A stretch of DNA of 64,000 nt from Comamonas phosphati (GTDB taxonomy: Bacteria; Pseudomonadota; Gammaproteobacteria; Burkholderiales; Burkholderiaceae_C): contig NZ_BMEU01000006.1 of the NCBI RefSeq assembly GCF_014637085.1, forward strand, positions 62,001 through 126,000, written 5' to 3'. This document shows, piece after piece, positions 34,637 through 46,621 of the stretch. Within the stretch, counting starts at the first letter, position 1; each line of letters begins with the position of its first letter. Both the position numbers and the translations under genes were made by a program. Below the pieces are notes generated by a model. It saw nothing but the letters and a program-made list of their open reading frames with translations, ran no database searches and was not told where the DNA came from.

Positions 34637-35302
34637 CTATCCGTTCCTTTGACGCGTCGCTCGTGAATTATCGATTTGCCATTGTGGTTTCGCAATTGCT
34701 ATATCGATCAATTGGGTCAATCCTTGGGCCGTCAGTCCGGTCCAATGTGACCAGACCGCATATCCGGTCTTGTGGTTATCAAGAAATCTGTCGGGCACAA
34801 CTATCTCTCCGAGTGGATTCTTGACGTGTGTCGGTAGGACAATGCCAACCAGCCCATGGCATTTGTCTAAGGTCGCTTTGATTTCCCAGTCCAGGTACTT
34901 GCGTTCGTGGCTTTGCGCACCGATCAAGACGATGGTGCATGAAGTGCCCGTGAGATACTGCTCCCGGATTTGCCGCATCACATAATCGGTGTTGTCACTC
35001 TGAATCAGGCGATCCAGTGAGTTGTCCCGAATCGTTTCATATTGGTCATGAAAGAAGCGGGAGAACTCGTCGTAGTATGCTTGATCACCATCGTGGTGAT
35101 AACTGACAAATATTTTTCGCCGCGCCGGAGGTTTCATGAGCGCCGCTAAGCTATTCATGTTCGGATTGCCGTAATATCCAGTCACGCCACCTCCCCCGAC
35201 CAGCGAATCCAGTCCCCAATAATCCAAAGCGTTACGTTGCGCCGGCTGCATGAGCGTCGCCAATAGGCTATTCAGGTTTGGGTTGCCGTTGTATCCAGCC
35301 AT
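34637..35302 (-). CDS. ThsB-type TIR-like (DUF1863) protein with duplicated N-terminal motif
   Basis: The 221-residue protein has a MTH538/ThsB-type TIR-like domain from about 63: KIFVSYHHDGDQAYYDEF, TSCTIVLIGAQSHERKYLDWEIKATLDKCHGLVGI. In Thoeris such proteins sense infection and make a nucleotide signal. Its first 62 residues hold two copies of GYxGNPNxNSLxA.LMxPxxR (1-23 and 40-62), which I have not seen before in this family. There is no ThsA homologue in the window, so the usual Thoeris effector is missing. Start ATG 35302 lies one base from the upstream stop. Confidence 0.88.
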   Translation of the reverse strand: MAGYNGNPNLNSLLATLMQPAQRNALDYWGLDSLVGGGGVTGYYGNPNMNSLAALMKPPARRKIFVSYHHDGDQAYYDEFSRFFHDQYETIRDNSLDRLIQSDNTDYVMRQIREQYLTGTSCTIVLIGAQSHERKYLDWEIKATLDKCHGLVGIVLPTHVKNPLGEIVVPDRFLDNHKTGYAVWSHWTGLTAQGLTQLIDIAIAKPQWQIDNSRATRQRNG

Positions 35303-35303
35303 G

Positions 35304-35759
35304 CTATTTCCCCAAAGCGAATAGTCCCGCGACCAACAGTCCAAGAATGACGAGACCCTTTTGCTTCTCGGCTTTGATTGTTTCCGCGATGCGCCCGATA
35401 GCTGTCATCGCTTCTTCTTGCCCTCTTCCTGCCAGATTGACAGCTTGGTATTGCCGCATCCATCCCGGTAGCGAATCTGCAGGCTGATCCCAAATGATCG
35501 GCACCAGCTTCTTGTTGCCAGCGACCGCTGCCCCCATTTCCTGCATTACCCAGGGCGAGGCGCAAGCCGCACGACTCGCGAGACAAAGCACCCAGGTCGA
35601 GTTGCGCAAGTTATCCATGATGTGAGGCATCCAGCGTTCACCCGGCGGCATCGAAACCGAAGCCAGGTACACACTCAGCCCTTCCTGCAACAGGTGGCGA
35701 TGTAGAAATTCCGCGAGAGGCAAATCCGCCGCGCCGTGGGAGATGAATACGTCAGCCAT
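35304..35759 (-). CDS. TIR-domain protein with C-terminal membrane anchor
   Basis: The 151-residue protein is a compact [20 protein letters not shown] at the start, [23 protein letters not shown] with the catalytic-type Glu in WVMQE, then VPIIWDQP. A single membrane helix closes it ([16 protein letters not shown], about 134-150). If the Glu is active it could cleave NAD+. Membrane-bound TIRs can also depolarise membranes. It starts eight bases inside the hsdR end, so it is translated only when hsdR is. Confidence 0.9.
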   Translation of the reverse strand: MADVFISHGAADLPLAEFLHRHLLQEGLSVYLASVSMPPGERWMPHIMDNLRNSTWVLCLASRAACASPWVMQEMGAAVAGNKKLVPIIWDQPADSLPGWMRQYQAVNLAGRGQEEAMTAIGRIAETIKAEKQKGLVILGLLVAGLFALGK

Positions 35760-38700
35760 TGCTACTCCCCGCGCCAGTCCTCGCCACGCTCCAGCCGGCC
35801 GACAATGCTTCCGCCTGCTGCAACACCGTTTGCACCGCTGTGTCCTGTAGATCGGGCGGGTATCCGTACTTGCGCAGGATACGTTTCACCAGCACGCGCA
35901 TCCGCGCACGCGCTGAATCGCGGTGCGCCCAATCAACCGACACGTTCTCGCGCAAGCTGACCAGCAATTCGTGGGCAATGACCCTCAGCTTGTCGTCGCC
36001 CATCACCTGCACGGCGCTTTCGTTTTCGGCCAGCGCGTCGTAGAAGGCGATCTCCTCATCGGACAACCCGGACTCTTCGCCGCGCTGACGAGCCGCGCGG
36101 ATGTCCTTGGCCAGTTGGATCAGCTCCTGCAGCACCTCGGCTGTCGTGATCGCATTGGCGTGATAGCGCGCCACGGCGTCTTCCAGGCGTTCCGAGAATG
36201 CCTTGGTCTGTACGACGTTGGCCTTGCTCCGCGAGCGGATGCCGTCATTGATCAGCTTGCGCAACGCCTCCAGGGCGAGATTCTTTCGCTCCATCTGTTG
36301 GACTTCCGCGAGAAACTCGTCGGACAAGATGGAGATGTCTGGGCTCTTGATTCCGGCGGCGGCCAGGATGTCCACGATCTCAGTCGAGACCACCGCTCGG
36401 CTAACGATCTGCTGGATAGCCAACTCGCGCTCCTGCTGGGTCACTCCAGAGCCGGTGCTGCTCTTGACCAGCGCGGCACGAATAGCCTGGAAGAAGCCGA
36501 CTTCCTCCCGAATTTCGCGGGCTTCGTCGGATGCCGATGCCAGGGAGTACGCCCTGGACAGCGCGAGCACCGCATCTTGATAGCGGCGATGAGCGTTCTT
36601 TTTGCCTTCCTCGGTTTTCTCCTTCGCTGCCAGCTTCTGCTGCAGGTCGAGAATCCACTCGATAGCTCCCGCCATCATCGCCAGACGCTCTTGTGGCGTC
36701 CCGGTCATCGCAGAGGCGTAGTCGAAGCCGTGGTACATGTCCCGGACGACCTCGTACTTCTCCATCATCACCGCGATGGCCTGCGCTTCGTCTACGCCGG
36801 TGTTTTCCTGATCGTTCTTCGAGTACTGCTGCAGAGCCGCCTTAAGGCTCTGTGCAATGCCGATGTAGTCCACGATCAACCCAGCAGGCTTGTCGCGGAA
36901 CACCCGGTTCACCCGTGCAATCGCCTGCATCAGGCCATGCCCTTGCATCGGTTTGTCCACGTACATCGTGTGCATACAGGGCGCATCAAAGCCGGTGAGC
37001 CACATATCCCGAACGATCACCAGTTTGAGTGGGTCTTTCGGGTCGCGGACCCGCTTCGCCAGAAGATCGCGTCTGGTCTTGTTGCCAATGTGCTGTTGCC
37101 ACTCCTGTGGGTCGCTCGCCGCCCCCGTCATCACGATCTTGACCGCACCAGCGTTGTCGTCCGCGCTATGCCAGTCGGGGCAGAGCTTGACGATCTCGTC
37201 GTACAGCTTCACGCAAATCCGGCGGCTCATGCACACCACCATCGCCTTGCCGTCCAGGGCTGCCACGCGATCTTCAAAGTGAGCGACCATGTCCTTAGCT
37301 ACCAAGGCAAGGCGCTTGTCGCTGCCGACCAAGGCTTCGACCGTTGACCACTTTTTCTTGAAGCGCTCCTGATCGGCTTCCGAGTCCGCCTCGGTCAGTT
37401 CGTCGACTTCGGCGTCGATCTTCGGCTTCTCGTCCTCGTCGAGTTCGATGCGTGCAAGCCGCGACTCGTAGTAGATTGGCACGGTCGCGCCGTCTTCGAC
37501 CGCACGGCTGATGTCGTAGACATCGATGTAGTTGCCGAACACTGCCGGGGTGTTGACGTCGTCAGCCTCGATGGGCGTGCCTGTAAAGCCAATGAAGGAT
37601 GCGTTCGGCAGGGCATCCCGCATGTACTTGGCGAAGCCATAGGAAATTTCGCCGGTCTTCGCGTCCACCTTGGCCTTGAAGCCGTACTGACTACGGTGCG
37701 CTTCATCCGCGATGACGACGACGTTGCGTCGTGTGGTGAGCGGCTCCGCGATCTCGCCAAATTTCTGCAAGGTTGTGAAAATCACACCACCCGATGCCCG
37801 GCTCAAGACCTTCTGCAGATCTTCGCGGCTCTCGGCCTGTACCGGCGTTTGCCGGATCAGGTCACGGCACATCGAGAACGTTGTGAACAACTGATCGTCG
37901 AGATCATTCCGATCGGTGAGCACCACCAGCGTCGGGTTGGCCATTGCCGGGTGTTTGACCAGTTGCCCGGCGTAGAACGCCATCAACAGGCTTTTGCCGG
38001 AGCCCTGGGTGTGCCAGATGACGCCAACCCGCTGATTACCCTCTGGCGAGGAAGCGGCCACAGTGCTGCTGACCGCGTGCCGTACCGCATGGAACTGGTG
38101 ATAGCCCGCGATGATCTTGGCCAGCCCTGAGCCGGTTTCCCCGAATACCGTGAAATGGCACAGCAGGTCGAGCAGGCGACGTTGCTCGAACACGCCCTCG
38201 ATCAGCGTAGAAAGTTCCGGTGCACCTTTCGGGGCAACATCATTGCCGTCAGTTGTGCGCCAGGGCATGAACCGTTCAAGATCGGCGGACAGCGAGCCAA
38301 CGCGAGCAACAATTCCGTCCGATGTCACCAGTAGGGCGTTGGTGTGGAACAGCGCCGGGATCTGCTTCTTGTAGGTCTGAAGCTGATTGAAGGCTCCGAC
38401 AAGAGTGGCGTTACCGCTCCCGGGTGCCTTTAACTCGATCACGCCGAGCGGCAGGCCGTTCACAAACACGACCACATCGGGCCGTCGGTTGTACTGGCCG
38501 GCAATGACGACGAATTGGCTCACCGCCAGCCAGTCGTTCTGCTCCGGTTGCTCGAAGTTGATGAGCGCGACCTTACCAGCGGCCAGCGTACCGTCGTCGG
38601 CGTAGTACTCGACGTCCACGCCTTCGGTGATCAGCTTGTGGATGCGACGGTTTTCTTCGAGCAGCGATGGCAGTTCGGATTGCATCACCTTGCGAATAGC

Positions 38701-38907
38701 ATCCTGTCTAGCCTCCAATGGCAGGCCAGGGTTCAAGCGAGCAACGGCGTCCTCGAACCGTTTTTTGAGCACGACCTCATCGTGACTGTCGCGCTCCGGA
38801 CGGTGTCCATCGGGGCCGATGTCCTCCTCACGTTCCACGCTGTAATTAAGAGCGCGAAGCTGATCCAGCAGCGCTTCCTCAACGGCGGCCTCCGACAGAA
38901 ACGCCAT
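35752..38907 (-). CDS. hsdR: Type I restriction endonuclease R subunit
   Basis: The 1,051-residue protein contains the N-terminal nuclease (VIELKAPGS, with the ExK catalytic pair near 155). SF2 translocase motifs follow: QGSGKSLLM near 304, [24 protein letters not shown] near 402, FTGTPIE. The C-terminus is a helical assembly region. Length is normal and the frame is intact. It translocates DNA and cuts unmethylated targets with HsdM and HsdS. It overlaps the upstream Abi_C-like gene by one base and the TIR gene by eight. Confidence 0.96.
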   Translation of the reverse strand: MAFLSEAAVEEALLDQLRALNYSVEREEDIGPDGHRPERDSHDEVVLKKRFEDAVARLNPGLPLEARQDAIRKVMQSELPSLLEENRRIHKLITEGVDVEYYADDGTLAAGKVALINFEQPEQNDWLAVSQFVVIAGQYNRRPDVVVFVNGLPLGVIELKAPGSGNATLVGAFNQLQTYKKQIPALFHTNALLVTSDGIVARVGSLSADLERFMPWRTTDGNDVAPKGAPELSTLIEGVFEQRRLLDLLCHFTVFGETGSGLAKIIAGYHQFHAVRHAVSSTVAASSPEGNQRVGVIWHTQGSGKSLLMAFYAGQLVKHPAMANPTLVVLTDRNDLDDQLFTTFSMCRDLIRQTPVQAESREDLQKVLSRASGGVIFTTLQKFGEIAEPLTTRRNVVVIADEAHRSQYGFKAKVDAKTGEISYGFAKYMRDALPNASFIGFTGTPIEADDVNTPAVFGNYIDVYDISRAVEDGATVPIYYESRLARIELDEDEKPKIDAEVDELTEADSEADQERFKKKWSTVEALVGSDKRLALVAKDMVAHFEDRVAALDGKAMVVCMSRRICVKLYDEIVKLCPDWHSADDNAGAVKIVMTGAASDPQEWQQHIGNKTRRDLLAKRVRDPKDPLKLVIVRDMWLTGFDAPCMHTMYVDKPMQGHGLMQAIARVNRVFRDKPAGLIVDYIGIAQSLKAALQQYSKNDQENTGVDEAQAIAVMMEKYEVVRDMYHGFDYASAMTGTPQERLAMMAGAIEWILDLQQKLAAKEKTEEGKKNAHRRYQDAVLALSRAYSLASASDEAREIREEVGFFQAIRAALVKSSTGSGVTQQERELAIQQIVSRAVVSTEIVDILAAAGIKSPDISILSDEFLAEVQQMERKNLALEALRKLINDGIRSRSKANVVQTKAFSERLEDAVARYHANAITTAEVLQELIQLAKDIRAARQRGEESGLSDEEIAFYDALAENESAVQVMGDDKLRVIAHELLVSLRENVSVDWAHRDSARARMRVLVKRILRKYGYPPDLQDTAVQTVLQQAEALSAGWSVARTGAGSSNG

Positions 38908-39649
38908 TACTGTTCTCCTTGTTCTTCAACGGGCTCCACCACTGGAGCCGGTGCCCCGCGCGCAGCGTTCAACGCCTCGACATAGGCATCCCGATCCAGT
39001 TGGTAAAGCAAACGGCTGACCTCGATGTTGATCGGCAGCTCGTCACCACTCGGCAGCAGGAAACGCAAGGTCGGCGAGTTGCCGTCCTCAGCGTCCACAG
39101 CCAGCCCCACGTGCGCATCAATCAGCGCGTTGTTCTCGGCGAACCGCTCCCACGGCTCACGGGAGCTGATCGGGTCGAGCTGCGCCTCCAGATAGGCCTT
39201 ATGCAGAAAGGCCACGATTGCATCGGCTGCGAGCACAGCGGTACGCCGGTGGTGCACCGCCAGACGCTCCAGATAAGGGTCTTTGCCGTGGCTAGCGGGG
39301 CCCGCCTTGTTTCGCAGATCGTTGAGTGCGTCGGCCAGCTTGTGGTGGCTGGAAACCAGCTTCTTGAACCGATCATCGCGCACGTCGCCAAGCTTGAGGG
39401 CGCGGATAGCTGCGCTCAGCCAGTCCGACAAGGTGGGCGTTTCCTGTGTGGGCTTGAGCGGGGTTTGCTGGGTGTGGAAACTTTCCACGACAACGCGACA
39501 CACCACTTCGACAACGGTCTTGGCGCAGTCGATGCACGCGTCGTTGTCGTGCTCCAGGCTGCGCTCCAGCGCTTCGAAGGTTTGCTGCAACATCGGCGCG
39601 TCGCGCCAATGCGCGCAGGCCTCACGAATGCCGGGGCACCAGTCCAAGG

Positions 39650-39653
<4 letters not shown>
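38907..39653 (-). CDS. Abortive-infection Abi_C-like protein
   Basis: The 248-residue protein matches Abi_C/HEPN-like abortive-infection proteins: helical start [41 protein letters not shown] with the characteristic Arg-Asn-Lys/SHGK, then [19 protein letters not shown]. Such HEPN proteins can cleave RNA. It sits between hsdS and hsdR in a fully overlapping operon, so it is probably part of the RM system or its backup. The acidic C-terminus is Ala/Pro rich. Confidence 0.85.
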
Positions 39654-40976
<1,323 letters not shown>

Positions 40977-40987
<11 letters not shown>

Positions 40988-42548
40988 ACCCGAGCTCCTT
41001 CAGGTTGGCCTCAATCGCCGCATCCAGCTTGGCAGCCTGAGTGCGCTGCTCGCGCCACTGCGCCGAGAGCCGCACCATCTTTTCCTCGAAGGGTTCGCCG
41101 TCGTCTTCCTGCTCGGCCGCGCCGACATAGCGCCCCGGGGTAAGCACATGGCCGTGCTTACGAATGTCCTCTAATGAGGCGGACTTGCAGAAGCCCGCCA
41201 CATCGGTGTACTCGCCTACGCCTTTTTCCCCACGCCAGGCGTGGTAGGTGTCAGCAATTTTCTTGACCTCTTCGTCGGTAAGTTCGCGCCGGGTGCGGTC
41301 TACCAACACACCCAGCTTGCGTGCATCGATGAACAACACATGTCCACGCCGATCACGCAGATGTTCCTTGCCGGCGCGGCCATTGGATTTGTCGCGCGCC
41401 AGAAACCACAGACAGGCGGGGATCTGAGTCGAGTAGAAAAGCTGCCCCGGTAGCGCGACCATACAGTCAACGACATCCTTCTCCACCATTTCGCGGCGAA
41501 TATCTCCTTCGCCGGATTGCGCGGATGACATCGAACCGTTGGCCAACACAACACCTGCCGTTCCATATGGAGCAAGGTGATGAACGATGTGCTGCAGCCA
41601 CGCATAGTTGGCATTGCCCACTGGAGGAGCACCGTACTTCCAGCGAACGTCCTCCCGCAGCCGGTCGCCACCCCAGTCAGAGATGTTGAACGGTGGGTTA
41701 GCGAGGATGTAATCAGCCTTGAGGTCGCGAAGCTCATCCTTGTGGAAACTGCCTTCGTTGTTCCAGCGGATGTCGGAGTCGATGCCACGCACGGCCAGAT
41801 TCATTTTGGCCAGTCGCCACGTCGTGTAGTTCGACTCTTGTCCATAGATGGCGATGTCTCCAATACGGCCGCCGTGCTCCTGCACGAATTTCTCCGACTG
41901 CACGAACATGCCGCCCGATCCGCAACACGGGTCGTACACGCGGCCTGAGTAAGGTTCGAGCATTTCGACCAGCACACGCACCACGGAGCGCGGGGTATAG
42001 AACTCGCCGCCCCGCTTGCCTTCGGCCCCGGCGAACTGGCCCAGGAAATATTCATACACGCGCCCCAAGATGTCCTTGGAACGGTCGCCTTCCTCGTTGA
42101 GCGCAATACCGGAGATCAGGTCGATCAGCTCGCCCAGCATCACTTTGTTCAGGGCGGGACGGGCGTAGTCCTTTGGCAGCACGCCTTTGAGCGACTCGTT
42201 GTCCTTCTCGATGGCGCGCATCGCATCATCGATCAACGTCCCGATGGTCGGCAGCTTGGCGTTGGCTTGCAGATGCGACCAGCGCGCCTCCTTCGGCACC
42301 CAGAACACGTTGTCCGCGAGGTATTCGTCCTTGTCCTCGGCCGCCTGCACGTCTTCAGCCAACAGGGCCTTGTGTTTGGCCTCGAAGGAGTCCGAGATGT
42401 ACTTCAGGAAAATGAGCCCGAGCGCGACGTGCTTGTAATCGGACGGCTCCATATTACCGCGCAGCTTGTCGGCTGCCTTGAACATCTCAGCCTCGAACCC
42501 GAGATTGCCGCCGTTGCCGTTTTTCGTTGTTGTATCGCCGTTGGCCAT
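40977..42548 (-). CDS. hsdM: Type I restriction methylase M subunit
   Basis: The 523-residue N6-adenine methylase has an N-terminal helical part ([32 protein letters not shown]), the SAM motif [14 protein letters not shown] and the catalytic NPPFNISDW near 286. It modifies host DNA at sites chosen by HsdS. It starts 19 bases after the PIN gene stop, so restriction is in one operon with the regulator. Confidence 0.96.
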
Positions 42549-42567
42549 ATTGATTGATTCCCGTTCC

Positions 42568-43071
42568 TTATTCCTTCGGAGGCTGCGCCGCTTCCAGCGC
42601 CGCCAGCATTTGTTCCGCAGCTTCCCAGGGAAGCCGTCGCCCGTTGCTGCGCATTTTGTGGAGCGCCGCCCTGGCTACCGCCACCGTGATGCGTTGCTCG
42701 CGCACCATCTCGCCGACTAACCATACCGTGCCCTTGACGTCGACTTGTTCGGTTTCCGCTGCTTGTCTCAGCGCGGCATCGCCAGTCAACAGAGGGCATT
42801 TTTCGACCTCGGCCAACGCCAGCGCGAACAAATCGTTGCGCCCCGGTTTGGCGTAGGTCTGCGCCAGCAATTGCACGCGCTCGACGCTCTTGGGCGATAG
42901 CGTGCGTGTTTGCAAGCCCATGTCCAACAAATGACCGTGCTGCTCTTCCAGCTCCTCGTAGTAAAGAACGTCAGGCACGGCGAACTGGTAGCCGAGGCTG
43001 AACATTGGTGCCACGAGGTCGCCTACTTCGACATCCATCAAGATGTTGGCATCACTGATTAACAGCAGCAT
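42568..43071 (-). CDS. PIN-domain protein (DUF3368/4411-like)
   Basis: The 167-residue protein has the PIN layout: DANILMDVE at the start (first Asp), an Asp in [12 protein letters not shown], and [11 protein letters not shown] with the last acidic residue. The C-terminal 45 residues are helical. PIN proteins next to ImmA-type regulators often form toxin modules that cut RNA. It overlaps the ImmA gene by 20 bases. Confidence 0.85.
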   Translation of the reverse strand: MLLLISDANILMDVEVGDLVAPMFSLGYQFAVPDVLYYEELEEQHGHLLDMGLQTRTLSPKSVERVQLLAQTYAKPGRNDLFALALAEVEKCPLLTGDAALRQAAETEQVDVKGTVWLVGEMVREQRITVAVARAALHKMRSNGRRLPWEAAEQMLAALEAAQPPKE

Positions 43072-44119
43072 CGCCGCCCTCCATCGAGCGGACGCGCCGA
43101 AACTGTTGCAGTGGCATGTTCATCAGTTCCGCAGCTTTCGATTCGCCGATGTACTCCTCGGCCAGCGCGTGAAACACCAGTTGCTCGAAGATGTGCGCCT
43201 TCTCGGGAGGGTAGTCGCGCCCCGGTTCTTTTCGGTACCAACCCTTGAAGCGGAACAGTTTGGCCTGCTCCTCGCGGTAGGCAGGCGAGATGATGCCGAG
43301 GTCTCGGGCGCGATAAAGAATGCCGGCCATCGACAGGCCGAACTCTTCCTTCAGCAGCCCGAGTTCCTTGAGTTCGATCGCGTTGCGGTGTTTGCCCAGC
43401 TCCTGCAACACAGAGGCACACGGGAACAGGAAGGCGCCAGCAAAGCGGTTGCACGCCATCTCTTCGTCCAGATCATCGGGGAGACGACCTTCGAGCATCA
43501 GATGCCCCAGCTCGTGCGCAAGTGTGAAGCGCTGACGATCGCCGGGCCAATGGCGTCCCACGACCACAATGGGCATGCCATTGACGCGAGCGGCGAGGCC
43601 GTCAAATTGGTTCTCGGCGTCCGCCTCGATCATGAAGACACGGATGCCGTTGGTTTCCAGAACATCAATCAGATCGGGAATCGGGTCCAGACCCAGATCC
43701 CAGGTCTCGCGGACACGCTCGGCAACCTCCTCGATCCGATCCATCGCGGTGATCGTCGTTGGCAACCCCTCGACGGGTGCGAACGCCTTGACGGGCGGCT
43801 GCGGGAAAAGGTTTTCCAGCTCGATGCGCCGCTCGATCTGGTCGATAACCTCGTGGGTAATCGCGTCCAGTCGCTTCTTGGGCAGCGAGCTGCGCTTGCG
43901 GTACTCGATGCCTTCGAGCGCCACGGGCTCGGGACGGAAGAAGTACTCGGTGCGCACGTTGAGCGCACGCGACAGCCCGATCAGGATGTCGCTGGATGGC
44001 ATGGCGAGGCCGTCTTCGTACTTTTTGATAGCGGCATGGGAAACGCCGACGCGCTCGCCCAGGTCGCGCAGGGATAGCCCGGCTGCTTTCCGAGCCCGAT
44101 GGAGTCGAACGCTGAACAT
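43052..44119 (-). CDS. XRE-family HTH / ImmA-IrrE metalloprotease regulator
   Basis: The 355-residue protein has an N-terminal HTH (FSVRLHRARKAAGLSLRDLGERVGVSHAAIKKYEDG) and the zinc protease motif LAHELGHLML near 200 with a later Glu. Such proteins respond to stress by cleaving or releasing repressors. It is the first gene of the defence operon, so it probably controls expression. ATG 44119 is preceded by AAGGCC; an upstream TTG would add unneeded residues. A GTTTACA/TGTAAAC operator lies 21 bases upstream. Confidence 0.9.
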   Translation of the reverse strand: MFSVRLHRARKAAGLSLRDLGERVGVSHAAIKKYEDGLAMPSSDILIGLSRALNVRTEYFFRPEPVALEGIEYRKRSSLPKKRLDAITHEVIDQIERRIELENLFPQPPVKAFAPVEGLPTTITAMDRIEEVAERVRETWDLGLDPIPDLIDVLETNGIRVFMIEADAENQFDGLAARVNGMPIVVVGRHWPGDRQRFTLAHELGHLMLEGRLPDDLDEEMACNRFAGAFLFPCASVLQELGKHRNAIELKELGLLKEEFGLSMAGILYRARDLGIISPAYREEQAKLFRFKGWYRKEPGRDYPPEKAHIFEQLVFHALAEEYIGESKAAELMNMPLQQFRRVRSMEGGDAAVNQ

Positions 44120-44139
44120 GGGGTGGCCTTTTCCTTTGA

Positions 44140-44178
44140 GGTTTACACGCAACGAAATTATAGTACAATTTGTAAACC
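44140..44178. promoter_or_regulatory. Divergent promoter with inverted-repeat operator
   Basis: GGTTTACA (44140-44147) and TGTAAACC (44171-44178) are a perfect 8-bp inverted repeat 23 bases apart. On the + strand TTTACA (44142) and TACAAT (44164) form a promoter with a 16-base gap leading to the 70-residue gene. On the - strand TATAAT (44162-44157) is a perfect -10 box for the ImmA gene. The arms overlap the + promoter, so the HTH protein may be the repressor. Confidence 0.6.
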
Positions 44179-44260
44179 GCAGTCCAGGCCGATCTGCGGT
44201 TCCTCAAGGTGCCAAGCCACTTGGTGTCTGAGCCCTCATCGCGGCCGAAGGAGTCCAAAC

Positions 44261-44473
44261 ATGGCTACAAAGCATTTCCCGAAGGGCCTGGATGGCCGCA
44301 TGCGCGATCAGAACGGCGAGATCCGTCAGAAGCGCAGTGACACGAAGGTAGGTACCTTGCGCCAGACCTACGGCGACGACTTCGCCAAGGGCTACCGCTC
44401 CGACGCCCATCTGGGAACCGTCTTGAAGCGGGAAGGCGTGGACACGCTCGATCAGTTGATCAAGAAGAAGTAG
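44261..44473 (+). CDS. Small basic protein, unknown
   Basis: The 70-residue protein (MATKHFPKGLDGRMRDQNGEIRQKRSDTKVGTLRQTYGDDFAKGYR) is strongly basic and soluble, with a C-terminal helix ending in Lys-Lys-Lys. AAGGAG seven bases before the ATG supports translation. It is divergent from the ImmA operon and shares its promoter region. A DNA-binding or antitoxin-like role is possible, but no family is recognised. Confidence 0.7.
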   Translation: MATKHFPKGLDGRMRDQNGEIRQKRSDTKVGTLRQTYGDDFAKGYRSDAHLGTVLKREGVDTLDQLIKKK

Positions 44474-44539
44474 CCCCGACGCTGAGCAGGTACGTTCTCG
44501 ACGCAAGTGGCGGCTTGACAGTCAAGCCGGAGAGGTGAC

Positions 44540-45493
44540 ATGGAATCAGCACGCGACAAGCACACAGGCGAGATCGTCGACGCCGAACAGTTGTGGATCA
44601 TCAACCCGGTCGATCCCCTGGGCTATGAATGTCGGGGTTGCGGCGCTCAAGCCACCCCTTGCTCGTATCGGCCGGAGAACAAGGTCCGCCCCTACTTCAG
44701 CGCGAAAGATGGGCACAACGCTGGCTGCGACGTCGAGGGCGAAGTCGAACTGGTGAAGCGCGCACGGAAGCAGCGGGTCACAACTCGCGAGGGCTTCCCT
44801 GGCAGCTTCCCGAACCGGCTCGTGCTCCGTGATACTCGCCCTGTGGTCGGCCCAGATGGGTCTCCGACCGCCCCGGCAGGTGGCGGAGGACGCCGAACCG
44901 GCTCGAACGGATCAAGCGAGACGCGACGGGATCGCCATTGGGCAGCGCAGACCATTCGGCCGATTTGCCGCACTTTCATAAATTACCCGTTCGACCGCGA
45001 CCTCCCTTTGGCAGTGCCCGGGGTCGCGGCTGACACGTACCACGGCGTCTTCCGCTCCCTCAAGAGCGATCAAGTCGTCCAGTACCCCGAACCGCGCCTT
45101 TTTTACGCTCCTATCAGTTGGAAGGCGCCAATCGCCGACGATGTTCAGCTCGAAATCCAATTGAGCTACGGCGAATGGAAAGAGCGAAAGCTCATTCGTC
45201 CATACCGGGTGAGGTTGGACTGGAAAGACTGGAGCACAACGAAGCGCAACTATGTTTCCCGAGAGATCGAGACCGCCAAGTCTGAGTACATGGCGGCGAA
45301 AAAGCGCGGCGACAAAGAGAAGGGATGGCTGTTCTTCATTGGACGGCAGGACGAGAGTGACCCCACGCTCTTTCATGTCGATGATCATCGTCTTGTCTGT
45401 TGCGTGGTTGCCGAAATGATCTACCCGCCGTGGCCCGCTAACCGCCAGAAAGAGACACAGGCCCTTGACCGCCCTGCGCGGTCAAATTATTGA
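44540..45493 (+). CDS. Unknown protein with Cys-rich N-terminus
   Basis: The 317-residue protein (MESARDKHTGEIVDAEQLWIINPVDPLGYECRGCGAQATPCSY) has CRGC plus further Cys and His up to NAGCD (about 30-65), like a zinc finger and reminiscent of CoiA/DUF6035-type starts. A Gly/Arg/Ser-rich linker follows at 108-135, then a beta/alpha region with many Trp and Tyr. GGAGAGGTGAC precedes the ATG. Its place beside the RM operon suggests a defence-island gene of unknown role. Confidence 0.75.
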   Translation: MESARDKHTGEIVDAEQLWIINPVDPLGYECRGCGAQATPCSYRPENKVRPYFSAKDGHNAGCDVEGEVELVKRARKQRVTTREGFPGSFPNRLVLRDTRPVVGPDGSPTAPAGGGGRRTGSNGSSETRRDRHWAAQTIRPICRTFINYPFDRDLPLAVPGVAADTYHGVFRSLKSDQVVQYPEPRLFYAPISWKAPIADDVQLEIQLSYGEWKERKLIRPYRVRLDWKDWSTTKRNYVSREIETAKSEYMAAKKRGDKEKGWLFFIGRQDESDPTLFHVDDHRLVCCVVAEMIYPPWPANRQKETQALDRPARSNY

Positions 45494-45739
45494 AAGCGCG
45501 TCCTCAAGATCAAATCATTACCATCCCGCTCTCAATAAAAAAGTGCCGCTGTTCGCCCATTTGCATCCGGCACTACGAATGGGCAGGCCAGCGGCCGGCC
45601 TGTTGGCCACCGCACCCGCTCACGCGCAGAGACGGAATCTCCGTTGCGGGCGCGACGACCCCAAATCATCCGGATTGTTAAAGAGCAGCGTGTCGCCCAC
45701 ACGGGCAGCACTACGACTTTCCAGTTGGAAGGGTTTCGA

Positions 45740-46621
45740 TCATTGATCCAATGACGTCGTCGCGACGATGGCCTCGAACTGTTCCAACACTTCCGGGTGC
45801 TGCTGCCGGATGTAGCGGACCACCGCCTTGTTGTCCAACAGCTTCACCAGAAAGCCTTTGGCCAGCACCAGGTTGAGCACATCCTGACCGTAGGATTTTT
45901 CGACCAGCTTCAGTTGCCCTTGCAGGTTGCCCATTTCGCGCTCCATCTTCACCATCTGTTCCGCCGTGACGCCGGCTATCTTCCGTGGCCGCTTCTCGCT
46001 GACCAGCAGCTGCGGCGGCGTGGCCGCGAGCAAGGCTTCGGCGTAGGCGACCGTCATGTTGTTGGCCGTGAGCATCAGCTCCACACACTCGACCTGCCGG
46101 GTGGGTTTGAGCTTGCGCAGCACCGCGCCGAGGTTTGCGGAGAAGTGCTGATCCTTCAGCATCTCGACCGCCTCCGGGCAGATGCCGTCGAGCAGGCTCA
46201 CCTTCTTGTGGATCTGGCTGATGTCCACGTTCAGCGCCTTGGCCAGCCTCTCGGGCGAGACACCGCGTTCGACTGCCCGCCGAAGCATATGGTGCTCCTG
46301 AATGGACGAGATGCGGTTGATTCGGTTGTTGTAGGTATAGCTTTCGTCATCGGTGGCGATCAGGCACGGTGCGTCGGTGTAGCCGAGTTGGCGCAGCGCC
46401 AGCAGGCGCATGTGCCCGTCGAGCAGGATATGCTGGCCGGTGGTCTTGTCGGCCTTGCCCACGCTCAGGGGTTCGATCAAGCCGACCGCTTCCATCGACG
46501 CCACGATCTGCTTGAACTTGCGCGAGGTATGCAAGCCGTCCGGCGTCTTGCGCGACGGCAAAATCCGATCCAGCGCCAGCGTGATCGGCTCTGGGATGAA
46601 CCCCAGCGGCGGCCGACTCAT
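45740..46621 (-). CDS. ParB-like protein (2), recombinase module
   Basis: The 293-residue protein has a ParB/RepB N-terminal domain: SRKFKQIVASMEAVGLIEPLSVG, HILLDGHMRLLALRQLG, then an HTH-like RLAKALNVDISQIHKKVSLLDGICPEAVEML. It differs in sequence from its partner gene. It overlaps that gene by four bases (ATGA), so the three genes of the module form an operon. A 246-base gap to its 3' side holds no gene I can support. Confidence 0.85.
   Translation of the reverse strand: MSRPPLGFIPEPITLALDRILPSRKTPDGLHTSRKFKQIVASMEAVGLIEPLSVGKADKTTGQHILLDGHMRLLALRQLGYTDAPCLIATDDESYTYNNRINRISSIQEHHMLRRAVERGVSPERLAKALNVDISQIHKKVSLLDGICPEAVEMLKDQHFSANLGAVLRKLKPTRQVECVELMLTANNMTVAYAEALLAATPPQLLVSEKRPRKIAGVTAEQMVKMEREMGNLQGQLKLVEKSYGQDVLNLVLAKGFLVKLLDNKAVVRYIRQQHPEVLEQFEAIVATTSLDQ

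Noticed and set aside
34637-35759. A complete Thoeris system
   Set aside because: ThsB-like and TIR proteins are present, but no ThsA (SIR2/SLOG) gene exists in the window.
35923-37347. 474-residue plus-strand frame
   Set aside because: Antisense to the intact hsdR gene, whose motifs cover the region.
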